From an uncultured Lacinutrix sp. (GTDB lineage: Bacteria; Bacteroidota; Bacteroidia; Flavobacteriales; Flavobacteriaceae), in NCBI RefSeq assembly GCF_947500325.1, contig NZ_CANMRQ010000004.1, positions 62,001 to 126,000 on the forward strand: a DNA stretch of 64,000 nucleotides, read 5' to 3'. The notes beneath the pieces were generated by a model. The model had not been told where the DNA came from. It made no database searches and saw only the letters and a list, made by a program, of their open reading frames with translations. This document shows, piece by piece, positions 45,825 to 54,295 of the stretch; position 1 is the first letter of the stretch, and each line of letters opens with the position of its first letter. The position numbers were made by a program, and so were the translations under genes.

Positions 45825-47069
45825 ATGAAAAAACAATTAATTCTCTCATTAGCTGTAATGGTAACATTTTTTTCTTTTGCGCAGAAAAAAGAATTGAAGA
45901 TGTTAGAAAAAGCAGTTAAAAATAATAATTATGCAGAAGCTAAAACTGCTGCAAGTGGACTTGAATCTATGGTTGACTCTATGGATGATAAAATGAAAGA
46001 TAAATATTATTTCAATAAAGCAAAAGCTTATTTTGCAAATGGCGCTGGTTCTAATCAAGATGTAATGGAAGCAGTTAAAAGTTTGAAGAATCTAAAAGAG
46101 AACACTAAGTATAAGTCTGAATTAGCTGAATTGAATCAATTAATGCAGAATGATTTTCTTCAAAAAGCAAATACTTTATACACAAATAAAAAATTCAAAG
46201 AAGCTGCTATGGCATTTGAAAATTTACATAGTATAGTGCCTACTGATGATTCATATCTATATTATGCTGCAGTAAGTGCTGTAAATGCTCAAGATTTTGA
46301 TTTAGCATTAAAACACTATTCTAAATTGAAAGAATCTGGATATACAGGAGTTGAGACCGTTTATTATGCTACAAATAAGGAAACAGGAGAAGAAGAAGTA
46401 TTAAGCAAAGCTACTAGAGATTTGTATGTAGGCAAATTAAAGACTCATATTAATCCTGGAACTAGAGAAACTGAATCTCGTACTGCAGAAATAACTAAGA
46501 ATGTTGCACTAATATATGTAAACCAAGGGAAAACAGATAAGGCTTTAGCTGCAATTAAAGATGCTAGAGATGCAGATCCTAATGATACAGCTTTAATAAT
46601 TACTGAGGCTAATGTTCAACTAAAACTAGGTAATAATGAAGCATATAGTAAATTAATTAAAGAGGCAACAGAAAAAGAGCCTAACAATAAAGATTTGTTA
46701 TATAATTTAGGAGTTTTGTCTGCTGAAGCTGGAAATATCGATGAAGCAAAAGCATACTATGAAAAAGTAATAACATTAGATCCTAACTATGCAAATGCAT
46801 TAACAAATATAGCTGCTTTAATTCTTGAAGGTGAAAATAAAATTGTTAAAGAAATGAATGGCCTTGGTAGTTCTGCTAAAGACGATAGACGATATGATGA
46901 ATTAAAAGGTAAGAGACAAGATTTATACAAAAGTGCAATACCTTATTTAGAAAAAGTATTGGATTTAGATAATAAAAATACAGATGTTGTTAAAACATTA
47001 ATGAATATTTATAGTGCAATTAATCAAAATGATAAAGCAAAAGCACTAAAAATAAAATACGGATTATAA
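45825..47069 (+). CDS. Secreted tetratricopeptide-repeat protein
   Basis: 414 residues. The signal peptide (QLILSLAVMVTFFSFA) ends at about residue 20. TPR units are visible at about 115-150 (LYTNKKFKEAAMAFENLHSIVPTDD), 230-260 (YVNQGKTDKALAAIKDARDADPND) and 290-325 (YNLGVLSAEAGNIDEAKAYYEKVITLDPNY). It is probably periplasmic and its partners are unknown. It is 30 bp downstream of gyrA, so co-transcription is likely, and it ends at a strong terminator. Confidence 0.85.
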   Translation: MKKQLILSLAVMVTFFSFAQKKELKMLEKAVKNNNYAEAKTAASGLESMVDSMDDKMKDKYYFNKAKAYFANGAGSNQDVMEAVKSLKNLKENTKYKSELAELNQLMQNDFLQKANTLYTNKKFKEAAMAFENLHSIVPTDDSYLYYAAVSAVNAQDFDLALKHYSKLKESGYTGVETVYYATNKETGEEEVLSKATRDLYVGKLKTHINPGTRETESRTAEITKNVALIYVNQGKTDKALAAIKDARDADPNDTALIITEANVQLKLGNNEAYSKLIKEATEKEPNNKDLLYNLGVLSAEAGNIDEAKAYYEKVITLDPNYANALTNIAALILEGENKIVKEMNGLGSSAKDDRRYDELKGKRQDLYKSAIPYLEKVLDLDNKNTDVVKTLMNIYSAINQNDKAKALKIKYGL

Positions 47070-47082
47070 TAGATTTTAATTC

Positions 47083-47117
47083 TAAAAAAGCCGCTAATTA
47101 ATTAGCGGCTTTTTTTA
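47083..47117. terminator. Bidirectional terminator, gyrA operon end
   Basis: AAAAAAGCCGCTAATT and its complement form a continuous palindrome with T-runs on both strands. It serves the TPR gene and the convergent NlpC/P60 gene, whose stop lies at its edge. Confidence 0.9.
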
Positions 47118-47864
47118 TATGATCTTTTTAATTACTCTGAGTTTATGAGTATGTATTCGTTTGTCTACATTATATATTCCAGAGTGATCTAATCTATCAA
47201 TTCTAACTTTTCCATGTGCGTGAATAATGTAATTGTCTTTCATTATAATACCAACATGTACAATTTGACCTTCAGAATTATCAAAAAAAGCCAAATCACC
47301 CGGTTCACTTTCTTCTATGAAACTTAAAGCATCTCCTTGAGTTGCTTGCTGTGACGCATCACGAAGTAAATTATAACCATTAAGTTTATATACCATTTGG
47401 GTAAACCCAGAGCAATCAATTCCAAAAGGCGTTTTGCCTCCCCATAAATATGGCGCATTTAAATAATTAAATGCGGTTTCAATTATTTCGTTTTTTGCTT
47501 TCTTTTTATTTGAAAAACCACCGTCGAAATGATGTTCTAAAAGCGATAAGCCGTTTAAAGAAGCCCCTAATGGAATAGAGTATAATTGTTGGTTTTTGTC
47601 TTGTACAAATTCAATTAAATCAGTAGATAATTTAGGTTGTTCTCCTTCTAATATTTTATACTCATCAAGAGAGAGTTCTATATATTGCTTATTATCTATC
47701 CAACCTTCATATTTATCAAATGCTAAACGTATTTTACTCCAAGATTTGCGTTGTTCCAAAACTTTAAAAACATCACCATATAATACCTGCGAAACCATTT
47801 CACTAGTATCGGTAGTTTCAAGTCTTAAAGGGACAATGCTTAAGTTACAAATGCCGTATTGCAT
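47115..47864 (-). CDS. NlpC/P60 family (C40) peptidoglycan peptidase with SH3-like domains
   Basis: 249 residues. The N-terminal part (1-110) has SH3-like strands (SIVPLRLETTDTSEMVSQVLYGD, WSKIRLAFDKYEGWID). The catalytic domain has PFGIDCSGFTQMVY (C151), IVHVGIIM (H203) and IIHAHG (H215). It cuts peptide stems of the cell wall. No signal peptide is visible at the start, unlike many relatives, so export is uncertain. It lies 12 bp after the thiolase gene and is probably co-transcribed with it. Confidence 0.9.
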   Translation of the reverse strand: MQYGICNLSIVPLRLETTDTSEMVSQVLYGDVFKVLEQRKSWSKIRLAFDKYEGWIDNKQYIELSLDEYKILEGEQPKLSTDLIEFVQDKNQQLYSIPLGASLNGLSLLEHHFDGGFSNKKKAKNEIIETAFNYLNAPYLWGGKTPFGIDCSGFTQMVYKLNGYNLLRDASQQATQGDALSFIEESEPGDLAFFDNSEGQIVHVGIIMKDNYIIHAHGKVRIDRLDHSGIYNVDKRIHTHKLRVIKKII

Positions 47865-47876
47865 TAAATAAATGTA

Positions 47877-49055
47877 TTAGTTTCTTTCAATAACTACTGC
47901 AGATGCTCCGCCGCCACCATTACAAATAGCTGCAGCACCAATTTTAGCATTATTTTGTTCTAAAACATTTAACAGAGTTATTAATATTCTAACTCCAGAA
48001 CATCCAAGTGGATGACCTAAAGAAACAGCACCTCCATTTACATTAACATTACTATCATTAAGTCCTAAAATTTTCATATTCGCTAAACCAACAACAGAAA
48101 ATGCTTCATTAAACTCGAAAAAATCAACATCTTTTATATTAACCCCAGAACGATCTAAAGCTTTAGGTAAAGCTTTAGCAGGAGCAGTAGTAAACCATTT
48201 TGGCTCGTGTGCGGCATCTGCATACCCTTTAATTGTTGCTAGAGGTTTTAAACCTAATTCTGCTGCTTTTTCTTTGCTCATCAATACCATTGCTCCAGCA
48301 CCATCATTAATAGTAGACGCATTTGCAGCAGTAACAGTTCCATCTTTTGTAAAAGCAGGTCGTAAAGCTGGAATTTTTTCCATTTTCACATTAGTATATT
48401 CCTCATCTTTACTAACAACAATGGCATCTCCACGTCTCTGTGGTACTTCTACAGGAACAACTTCGTTACTAAATTTCCCTGCATCCCATGCAGCAGCAGA
48501 TCTATTATAAGATTGTATAGCAAAAGCATCTTGGTCTTCACGAGAGAATTCATATTCAGTTGCGCATGCATCTGCACAAACACCCATTGCGTTTTGATCA
48601 TAAACATCTACCAAACCATCTTTTTGCATACCATCTACTAAGCTTGTTGGTCCAAACTTTGTAGCACTACGTGCATGAAAATAATGTGGAATTAAACTCA
48701 TGTTTTCCATACCACCAGCAACAATAATATCTGCATCCCCTAAACTAATAGCTTGGGCAGCTTGCATTACAGTTTTCATTCCAGATGCACAAACTTTATT
48801 AATAGTAGTACACGGTACCGTATCTGGAATACCAGCAAATATTGCTGCTTGTCTTGCAGGCGCTTGTCCTGTACCAGCTTGTACTACATTCCCCATTAAA
48901 ACCTCCTGAACTAATTCAGGCTTTAGATTAATTTTATCAAGTGCTCCTTTTATAGCAATTGCACCTAACTTTGGAGCAGGCACAGTAGATAAAGCACCTA
49001 AAAAACTACCTATAGGTGTTCTAGCTGCAGATACAATAACGACTTCTTTATTCAT
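47877..49055 (-). CDS. Acetyl-CoA C-acetyltransferase (thiolase)
   Basis: 392 residues, full length. The acyl-accepting Cys89 is in NKVCASGMKTV, the proton-transfer His is in EFNEAFSVVGLAN and GGAVSLGHPLGCSG, and the second Cys is in AAICNGGGGASAVVIE. It condenses two acetyl-CoA or cleaves acetoacetyl-CoA. Relatives are named AtoB, PhaA or FadA; the short form and sequence favour the biosynthetic, acetoacetyl-CoA-specific group. It is the first gene of a pair with the NlpC/P60 protein. Confidence 0.93.
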   Translation of the reverse strand: MNKEVVIVSAARTPIGSFLGALSTVPAPKLGAIAIKGALDKINLKPELVQEVLMGNVVQAGTGQAPARQAAIFAGIPDTVPCTTINKVCASGMKTVMQAAQAISLGDADIIVAGGMENMSLIPHYFHARSATKFGPTSLVDGMQKDGLVDVYDQNAMGVCADACATEYEFSREDQDAFAIQSYNRSAAAWDAGKFSNEVVPVEVPQRRGDAIVVSKDEEYTNVKMEKIPALRPAFTKDGTVTAANASTINDGAGAMVLMSKEKAAELGLKPLATIKGYADAAHEPKWFTTAPAKALPKALDRSGVNIKDVDFFEFNEAFSVVGLANMKILGLNDSNVNVNGGAVSLGHPLGCSGVRILITLLNVLEQNNAKIGAAAICNGGGGASAVVIERN

Positions 49056-49151
49056 TTGTATGAGTATTTAATTTCCTGCGAAATTAATGATTTTTTAGGA
49101 AAAAGTAGAACCATACTACAATAATAACATGTATTAGAAAACAATATTTAT

Positions 49152-49159
49152 TACATTTG
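49152..49159 (+). promoter_or_regulatory. -7 box TACATTTG for the HD phosphohydrolase gene
   Basis: A full TAnnTTTG match, 30 bp before the ATG at 49189. No TTG box is found at the usual distance. Confidence 0.35.
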
Positions 49160-49188
49160 AAACACATTATAAAAGCATTCGCTTAACT

Positions 49189-51234
49189 ATGAAAGATCTA
49201 ATCAATTCGTTTTACAAAAATCACTCACTAATTTATAAAGTTTTACTTTTTGTATCTACAACATTTCTAATTGTTTATTTATTTCCAAAAAGCGGAAAGT
49301 TTAAGTATAATTTTGAAAAAGGCAAACCATGGCAATCTGAAACTTTATATGCTCCTTTTAATTTTGCTATTCAAAAAACAGATGAAGAGTTATCTATAGA
49401 TAAAGAACAAGTAGAAAAGAACTCAATAAAGTATTTTAATATAAACACTACTGTTTTTCCAGAGGTAAAAAAGGAGTATAATACCCAATTTAAAGTACTA
49501 TTTCCAGATTCAGTTTATAATGCAACCCAATCCATAAGAAAAAAAGGAAACTCTATTTTAAATGAGTTATACTTAAATGGAATTTTAAATCAAAGTTTAT
49601 CTTTATCTGACAATGCAAATATTACTATTCTAGAAGATCGAGTTGAAAAAAAGAAAACGAAGTTCTCTAAATTGTATAAGTTAAATGATGTTCGATCTAA
49701 AATAGATAGCGAATTAAAGAAAGCTAATTTAGAGCAATACATAAACCCATTAACAAATCTTTTTTTCAATATTGTAAAACCTAATTTAGAATTTAATAAA
49801 AACCTTACAGAAAAAGCACTTGCAGAATCTTTAAATTCGTTATCCTATACTCGTGGCAGTATTGATAAGGAGCAACTTATTATATCAAAAGGAGAGGTTG
49901 TAGAAGGTAATAAATATATAATATTAAAATCTTTAGAATATGAATACGAGTCTAAGGTCTGGAATGAATCTAACTACAATTTAATTGTATTTGCATATAC
50001 CTTATTGGTAGCTTTAGCATTATTAATGCTATTACTATTTTTAAGAAAATATAGGTTAGATGTTTTTAATAATAACACTAAAGTTACTTTTATTTTCTTT
50101 AATGTGCTATTAATGGTCTTATTAACGACAATAGTTGTTAATTATAATTCAGCACTTATTTATATTGTTCCTATAGCAATACTTCCTTTAGTTTTAAAAG
50201 CTTTTTTTGATGCGCGATTAGGTTTATTTGCCCATGTAATTACTGTTTTATTATTAGGTTCTATTGTTTCTAATAGTTATGAATATATGTTTTTGCAAAT
50301 TACAGCAGGGATTGTTACTATTTTAACGGTTTCAGAATTATATAAACGTGCTAATTTATTTATTTCTGTTGGACAGATAACTTTGATTTATATTATCGCC
50401 TATTTTGCATTTTTTGTAATTCATGAAGGCAGTGTTGAAACAATGGAATGGAATACTTTTGGGTATTTTGTGCTTTGCGGATTAGCAACCTTATTTGTTC
50501 AACCATTAATATATATATATGAAAAACTTTTTGGATTAGTTTCTGATGTCTCATTATTAGAGTTATCTGATACTAATAGTAATCTTTTAAAACGTTTAGC
50601 AAATGAAGCACCAGGTACCTTTCACCATTCATTAAATGTTGCAAATTTAGCAGAAGCAGCTGCAAACGAAATAGGAGCAAATGCAATGTTGACTAGAGTA
50701 GGAGCTTTATATCATGATATTGGAAAAATGAAAAACCCTACGTATTTCACCGAAAACCAATCATCTGGTTTAAATCCTCATGACGAATTATCATCAAAAG
50801 AAAGTGCTAAAATTATAATTAACCATGTAATTAATGGGATAGAAATTGCAAAGAAAAATAATCTTCCTGATCGTGTAATAGATTTTATAAGAACTCATCA
50901 TGGTACAAGTACTGTTTATTATTTTTACATGAAAGAGAAAGCTTTAAATGAAGAAGTGGATATAAAAGATTTTAGTTATCAAGGACCAAAACCATATAGT
51001 AAGGAAACAGCAATATTAATGATGTGTGATAGTGTAGAAGCAGCTTCAAAAAGTTTAAAAGAACCAACTTCAACCAAAATAGATAATTTTGTAGAAAATA
51101 TTCTAAATAAACAAATGGATGACGGACAATTTCTAAATGCTAATATTACTTTTAAAGAAATTCAGTCTATAAAAAAAGTGCTAAAGCACAAGCTTGCAAA
51201 TATTTACCATTTAAGAATAGAATATCCAGAATAA
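49189..51234 (+). CDS. 7TM-HD phosphohydrolase (PgpH-type)
   Basis: 681 residues. One helix near the N-terminus (about 15-32), an extracytoplasmic domain to about 265, then about seven membrane helices to about 455. The cytoplasmic HD domain contains FHHSLNVANLAEAA, GALYHDIGKMKNP, LDPHDELSSKES-like NPHDELSSKESAKII, and RTHHGTS. This is the 7TMR-HD architecture of PgpH, which hydrolyses cyclic di-AMP in Firmicutes; that substrate is inferred here. It is a single gene immediately before the tRNA cluster. Confidence 0.9.
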   Translation: MKDLINSFYKNHSLIYKVLLFVSTTFLIVYLFPKSGKFKYNFEKGKPWQSETLYAPFNFAIQKTDEELSIDKEQVEKNSIKYFNINTTVFPEVKKEYNTQFKVLFPDSVYNATQSIRKKGNSILNELYLNGILNQSLSLSDNANITILEDRVEKKKTKFSKLYKLNDVRSKIDSELKKANLEQYINPLTNLFFNIVKPNLEFNKNLTEKALAESLNSLSYTRGSIDKEQLIISKGEVVEGNKYIILKSLEYEYESKVWNESNYNLIVFAYTLLVALALLMLLLFLRKYRLDVFNNNTKVTFIFFNVLLMVLLTTIVVNYNSALIYIVPIAILPLVLKAFFDARLGLFAHVITVLLLGSIVSNSYEYMFLQITAGIVTILTVSELYKRANLFISVGQITLIYIIAYFAFFVIHEGSVETMEWNTFGYFVLCGLATLFVQPLIYIYEKLFGLVSDVSLLELSDTNSNLLKRLANEAPGTFHHSLNVANLAEAAANEIGANAMLTRVGALYHDIGKMKNPTYFTENQSSGLNPHDELSSKESAKIIINHVINGIEIAKKNNLPDRVIDFIRTHHGTSTVYYFYMKEKALNEEVDIKDFSYQGPKPYSKETAILMMCDSVEAASKSLKEPTSTKIDNFVENILNKQMDDGQFLNANITFKEIQSIKKVLKHKLANIYHLRIEYPE

Positions 51235-51255
51235 TTATTAAAAAAATTGAATAAA

Positions 51256-51290
51256 TTTGTTGCGTTATATTAGATGTTATCTTACATTTG
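51256..51290 (+). promoter_or_regulatory. Promoter of the tRNA cluster
   Basis: TTTGTTG followed 20 bp later by TACATTTG is a close match to the Bacteroidota promoter pattern. It ends 35 bp before tRNA-Ser. Confidence 0.65.
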
Positions 51291-51325
51291 CATCCGCAAT
51301 TTATTGCAACGTTCATATTACAATT

Positions 51326-51414
51326 GGAGAGGTGCCTGAGTGGCCGAAAGGAGCGGTTTGCTAAATCGTCGTACCTAGAAATAGGTACCCAGGGTTCGAA
51401 TCCCTGTCTCTCCG
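51326..51414 (+). tRNA. tRNA-Ser (GCT)
   Basis: A class II tRNA. The acceptor GGAGAGG pairs with TCTCTCC, the anticodon loop TTGCTAA gives GCT, a long variable arm GTACCTAGAAATAGGTAC is present, and the T arm GGGTTCGAATCCC is normal. The 3' CCA is not encoded. Confidence 0.95.
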
Positions 51415-51432
51415 CAATTTTTGATAGCCTAT

Positions 51433-51507
51433 CGGGGTGTAGCGTAGCCCGGTTATCGCGCCACGTTTGGGACGTGGAGGCCGCAGGTTCGAATCCTGCC
51501 ACCCCGA
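51433..51507 (+). tRNA. tRNA-Pro (TGG)
   Basis: The acceptor CGGGGTG/CACCCCG is perfect. The anticodon stem CCACG/CGTGG encloses loop TTTGGGA, giving TGG. The T arm is CAGGTTCGAATCCTG. The C at position 1 is the usual proline-tRNA feature. Confidence 0.95.
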
Positions 51508-51542
51508 CTTTAAAGTTTTAATATTACTTTATAATTTGCTAA

Positions 51543-51616
51543 GGGCTCTTAGCTCAGCTGGATAGAGCACCTCCCTTCTAAGGAGGCGGTCGAAGGTTCG
51601 AATCCTTCAGGGCTCA
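51543..51616 (+). tRNA. tRNA-Arg (TCT)
   Basis: The acceptor GGGCTCT pairs with AGGGCTC using two G-T pairs. The anticodon stem CCTCC/GGAGG encloses loop CTTCTAA, giving TCT, and the T arm is AAGGTTCGAATCCTT. It is the last of three tRNAs in one transcript. Confidence 0.94.
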
Positions 51617-51618
51617 CA

Positions 51619-51658
51619 GAATCCCTTTCATTTATTTGGAAGGGATTTCTTGTTTTTA
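51619..51658 (+). terminator. Terminator after the tRNA cluster
   Basis: AATCCCTT and AAGGGATT pair around an AT-rich loop and are followed by TCTTGTTTTTA. It may be partial, since the 51-residue gene starts 30 bp later without a clear promoter of its own. Confidence 0.65.
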
Positions 51659-51687
51659 TATTCTTCTAAAATCATTATTTTTATTCT

Positions 51688-51843
51688 ATGGCAAAAAAGG
51701 GCAGTGCTAAAAACACAAAAAACAAAGCGAAACATACTAAGCTGATGAATAGAAAAAAAAATAAAATTCGTCAAGAGAAAATAGCACATAAAGAGAGGTT
51801 AAGAGCTATAGTGACACGTGCGAAAAATAAAAATATTGAATAA
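51688..51843 (+). CDS. 51-residue highly basic protein, unknown function
   Basis: An ATG frame of 51 codons starts MAKKGSAKNTKNKAKHTKLM. It has 14 Lys and 5 Arg, no hydrophobic segment, and a helical second half (KIRQEKIAHKERLRAIVTRA). Composition suggests nucleic-acid or ribosome binding; that is inference. The MAKKGS-type start and the Arg/Lys-rich middle remind me of a small conserved flavobacterial protein, but I could not verify this. It lies immediately after the tRNA cluster and its terminator. Confidence 0.65.
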   Translation: MAKKGSAKNTKNKAKHTKLMNRKKNKIRQEKIAHKERLRAIVTRAKNKNIE

Positions 51844-51990
51844 ATCTTCATTTATTGGTATATTCTTTAATTATTAACATAATTAATAAGAATTAATTAA
51901 TTATTTATTACACAAGTACTTCTGTGTTATTAATATGTTAATATAATATTAAGTTTCAAAGGCTAAATCAAGCGTTGTCAACTCGATAAA

Positions 51991-52020
51991 ATGCATTTAA
52001 ACGATATTATATGCGTTTAA
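51991..52020 (+). repeat. Two 10-bp direct repeats 20 bp apart (ATGCATTTAA, ATGCGTTTAA)
   Basis: The copies begin at 51991 and 52011, differ at one base, and are spaced two helical turns apart. They lie about 110 bp upstream of the twin lipoprotein genes, in a 283-bp gap that otherwise holds only AT-rich DNA, two palindromes and a -7 box. Confidence 0.4.
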
Positions 52021-52055
52021 TAGTGATTTTATTGCTTTTTGTCGAATTCTAATTT

Positions 52056-52104
52056 ATTTCATGAAATTCACTGTATGGATATCCATAAATGAGTACTACT
52101 TTTG
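52056..52104 (+). promoter_or_regulatory. Operator-like promoter of the twin lipoprotein genes
   Basis: Two perfect palindromes, ATTTCATGAAAT (52056-52067) and TATGGATATCCATA (52074-52087), have centres 19 bp apart. They are followed by a full -7 box TACTTTTG at 52097-52104, 22 bp before the ATG at 52127. No TTG box is visible; the second palindrome takes its place, so a regulator may act there. Confidence 0.5.
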
Positions 52105-52126
52105 CGCCCTCAAATTAATTATTATA

Positions 52127-52537
52127 ATGAAAAACCTACTTAACAAAACAGCGCTAGCAATAGTATTATTATCATTAACAAGTTGTTCTATTGAATCAGT
52201 TGAACAAGAATTAACCAATGATAATTCGCTAGAAAGTACTTTTAGTTGTACAAATTCTCACCCAGAAGCACGATTAACAAATAATGGAACAATCAATTTT
52301 TCATTCAAAGTATATGATGAAAATTTCAATCTTATTGTAGAACAGTTAAATGTTGCTCCAGGATCAAGTACAAACTGGTCGTCTTTTCCAGAAGGAAATG
52401 TTATTATCTCACTAGAGAATGATGTAACCGGAGTGTCTGAAATAAAAAAAGAAATACTTATGTCAAACTGTACTGTATACGATGTTACAGTTGCAACAGA
52501 TAACACATTAGGAACAAATCAGCCAATATCTTTATAA
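52127..52537 (+). CDS. Small lipoprotein of unknown function, first of a tandem pair
   Basis: 136 residues from the ATG at 52127. The frame is open further upstream to 52061, but the promoter -7 box lies within that stretch and the downstream Met starts a proper SPII signal, KNLLNKTALAIVLLSLTSC, with C20. The mature domain is beta-rich, with the pattern ARLTNNGTINFSFKVYDEN, NLIVEQLNVAPGSSTNWSS and a second Cys in MSNCTVYDVTV that may pair with the Cys in FSCTNS. The fold is probably a small beta-sandwich. I do not recognise the family. Confidence 0.75.
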   Translation: MKNLLNKTALAIVLLSLTSCSIESVEQELTNDNSLESTFSCTNSHPEARLTNNGTINFSFKVYDENFNLIVEQLNVAPGSSTNWSSFPEGNVIISLENDVTGVSEIKKEILMSNCTVYDVTVATDNTLGTNQPISL

Positions 52538-52563
52538 AAACAAATAATTTACACTAATAAACA

Positions 52564-52968
52564 ATGAAAAAACAATTAAACAAAGCTGTATTAGCATTAG
52601 TATTATCATTATCTCTTACAAATTGCTCAACAGAATCTATTGATCTAGAATCAAATAATAATGCTTCTTCACAAAGCACTGTAGAATGTAATACAAAAGC
52701 AAAAGTGCGTTTTACAAATAATGGAACTAAAGCATTTACTTTTAAAATTTATGATGAAAATCTAAATTTAATTGTTGAAAAAATAAATGTAGCACCTAGC
52801 ACTAGCACGAATTGGTTTTCTTTTTTAGAAGGAGATATTATTTTTTCTTTGAAGAGCGATGAGGCAAATAGCTCTACAATAAGCAGACAAGTTTATGTAC
52901 ATAAATGTAACGAATACAATGTTACTGTTAAACCAGACAACACACTAGATTCAGATTTATCTATCTAA
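52564..52968 (+). CDS. Small lipoprotein of unknown function, second of a tandem pair
   Basis: 134 residues. The SPII signal KKQLNKAVLALVLSLSLTNC ends at C21. It matches the upstream 136-residue protein through the whole mature part: VRFTNNGTKAFTFKIYDEN, NLIVEKINVAPSTSTNWFS, YNVTVKPDNTL, and the same two Cys positions (VECNTK, HKCNEY). It therefore arose by tandem duplication and lies 26 bp downstream in the same operon. Confidence 0.8.
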   Translation: MKKQLNKAVLALVLSLSLTNCSTESIDLESNNNASSQSTVECNTKAKVRFTNNGTKAFTFKIYDENLNLIVEKINVAPSTSTNWFSFLEGDIIFSLKSDEANSSTISRQVYVHKCNEYNVTVKPDNTLDSDLSI

Positions 52969-52988
52969 TTAGAACTAACAATTAAATT

Positions 52989-53021
52989 AAAGCCTGAGAC
53001 ATAATCTCAGGCTTTTTTTTA
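52989..53021 (+). terminator. Terminator of the lipoprotein pair
   Basis: AAAGCCTGAGA/TCTCAGGCTTT with a 5-nt loop and a run of eight T. It lies 20 bp after the stop. Confidence 0.9.
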
Positions 53022-53096
53022 TGCATTAGACTTCGCTTATAAACATGTGTGTTTTCACTACGCCATTAACATAGTATTAAATTAATACCTTAGCTA

Positions 53097-54287
53097 CTAT
53101 TGTGTCTTTGTTTTTTTAGTAACTATAATGATTTTATTATTGTCCATATCTGTAGTAAAAAACAAATAATAATCTCCTCCATCTTTAATACTTAGTCTTT
53201 TTCTAATTTGACTTACGGTTTCTGGAAAGTTTCTAACAGTAATATTTGCTTTATTGATTTTTACATCTTGCTTAAACTGTTTCTTATTATATTTTATCAC
53301 TTTTTCAATTTCAAAAGCACGTCCTGGGAAATCAATTATATCTAATGATGTATATAAGTGCGAATGTTTGTGAAGCTTTTTTAAATTAAGTTTTTCTCCA
53401 ATGTATTCAAAAGCACCAGCTTTTAAAATTGCAGCGTTTGGTTCGTATAAATAATTAAGTGGTTTAGAAAATTCATTAGTAGCTAATGATTCTTCATTTA
53501 AATAGAAATTAAAATGAACTTTGCTTTGCTTTAAGATGTTTACAGTTTTAATTTCAATGTTATTAATAAAATCATGTTCCAAAATCCAAAGCAGCTCTTT
53601 AACTTCATTGTTTACAGCAACTACATGAATGGCTTTTACATGTTTTAATTCTTTAATTCCTGAAGCAATATCAAGTAGAGGAGATGTTTTTACTATCACA
53701 TTTTTTGAATACTTAAAATAAGCATCTAGGAATTTAGGTACATTTGGTAAACAGTCACTTAATAAAAATACTTTTCCTTTTATGTTATCTCGTCTTGAAG
53801 GATCAATATAAATCCAATCAAAAGTCTTATTAGTGTTTTTTAATACATCAATTCCATTTACTGAAATACAATTAATATTTTTAACATTAAGCTGCTTGTA
53901 GTTGTGAGCTACAATATTAGAAAGATTTTCGTTTATCTCGCAGTGAGTAACTTCTTTAATTGATTTAGAAAAATAAAAACAGTCGACTCCAAAACCACCA
54001 GTTAGATCTATCAAGCTACTCCCTGTTACTAAAGTTGCTTTGTGTTTTGCTGTAACCTCTGATGATGTTTGTTCTATATTAAGCTTGTTTGGATAGTAAA
54101 TATTTTTAGCACTAAACCAAGTTGGTAATTTCTTTTTACAACGTTTTTTAGCTTCAATTTGTTCAATAATTTCTGCTGTATCAACTAAACTGTCTGGTGT
54201 TCCTTTTAAGATTAATCTGGTAATTTCAGAATTTATATTTTTATTTATAAACTCTTGATTTTTAGTATTTAAAATTAAGTTATTCAA
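53097..54287 (-). CDS. SAM-dependent methyltransferase with C-terminal THUMP-like domain
   Basis: 396 residues. The SAM-binding loop is SLIDLTGGFGVDCFYFSKS (about 92-110), with CEINENL as the acidic ribose-binding residue. DWIYIDPSRRD is motif IV. The C-terminal part (about 300-396, YEPNAAILKAGAFE) is a THUMP-like domain found in this Bacteroidota family. It is probably a nucleic-acid methyltransferase with unknown target. It is the last gene of a five-gene minus-strand run (DUF4159, 66-residue protein, trmH, AI-2E, this). Confidence 0.85.
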   Translation of the reverse strand: MNNLILNTKNQEFINKNINSEITRLILKGTPDSLVDTAEIIEQIEAKKRCKKKLPTWFSAKNIYYPNKLNIEQTSSEVTAKHKATLVTGSSLIDLTGGFGVDCFYFSKSIKEVTHCEINENLSNIVAHNYKQLNVKNINCISVNGIDVLKNTNKTFDWIYIDPSRRDNIKGKVFLLSDCLPNVPKFLDAYFKYSKNVIVKTSPLLDIASGIKELKHVKAIHVVAVNNEVKELLWILEHDFINNIEIKTVNILKQSKVHFNFYLNEESLATNEFSKPLNYLYEPNAAILKAGAFEYIGEKLNLKKLHKHSHLYTSLDIIDFPGRAFEIEKVIKYNKKQFKQDVKINKANITVRNFPETVSQIRKRLSIKDGGDYYLFFTTDMDNNKIIIVTKKTKTQ

Positions 54288-54295
54288 AGTGTTAC

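Noticed and set aside
51167-51521. Open frames on both strands over tRNA-Ser and tRNA-Pro
   Set aside because: They read through tRNA genes and encode sequence determined by tRNA structure. They are artefacts.
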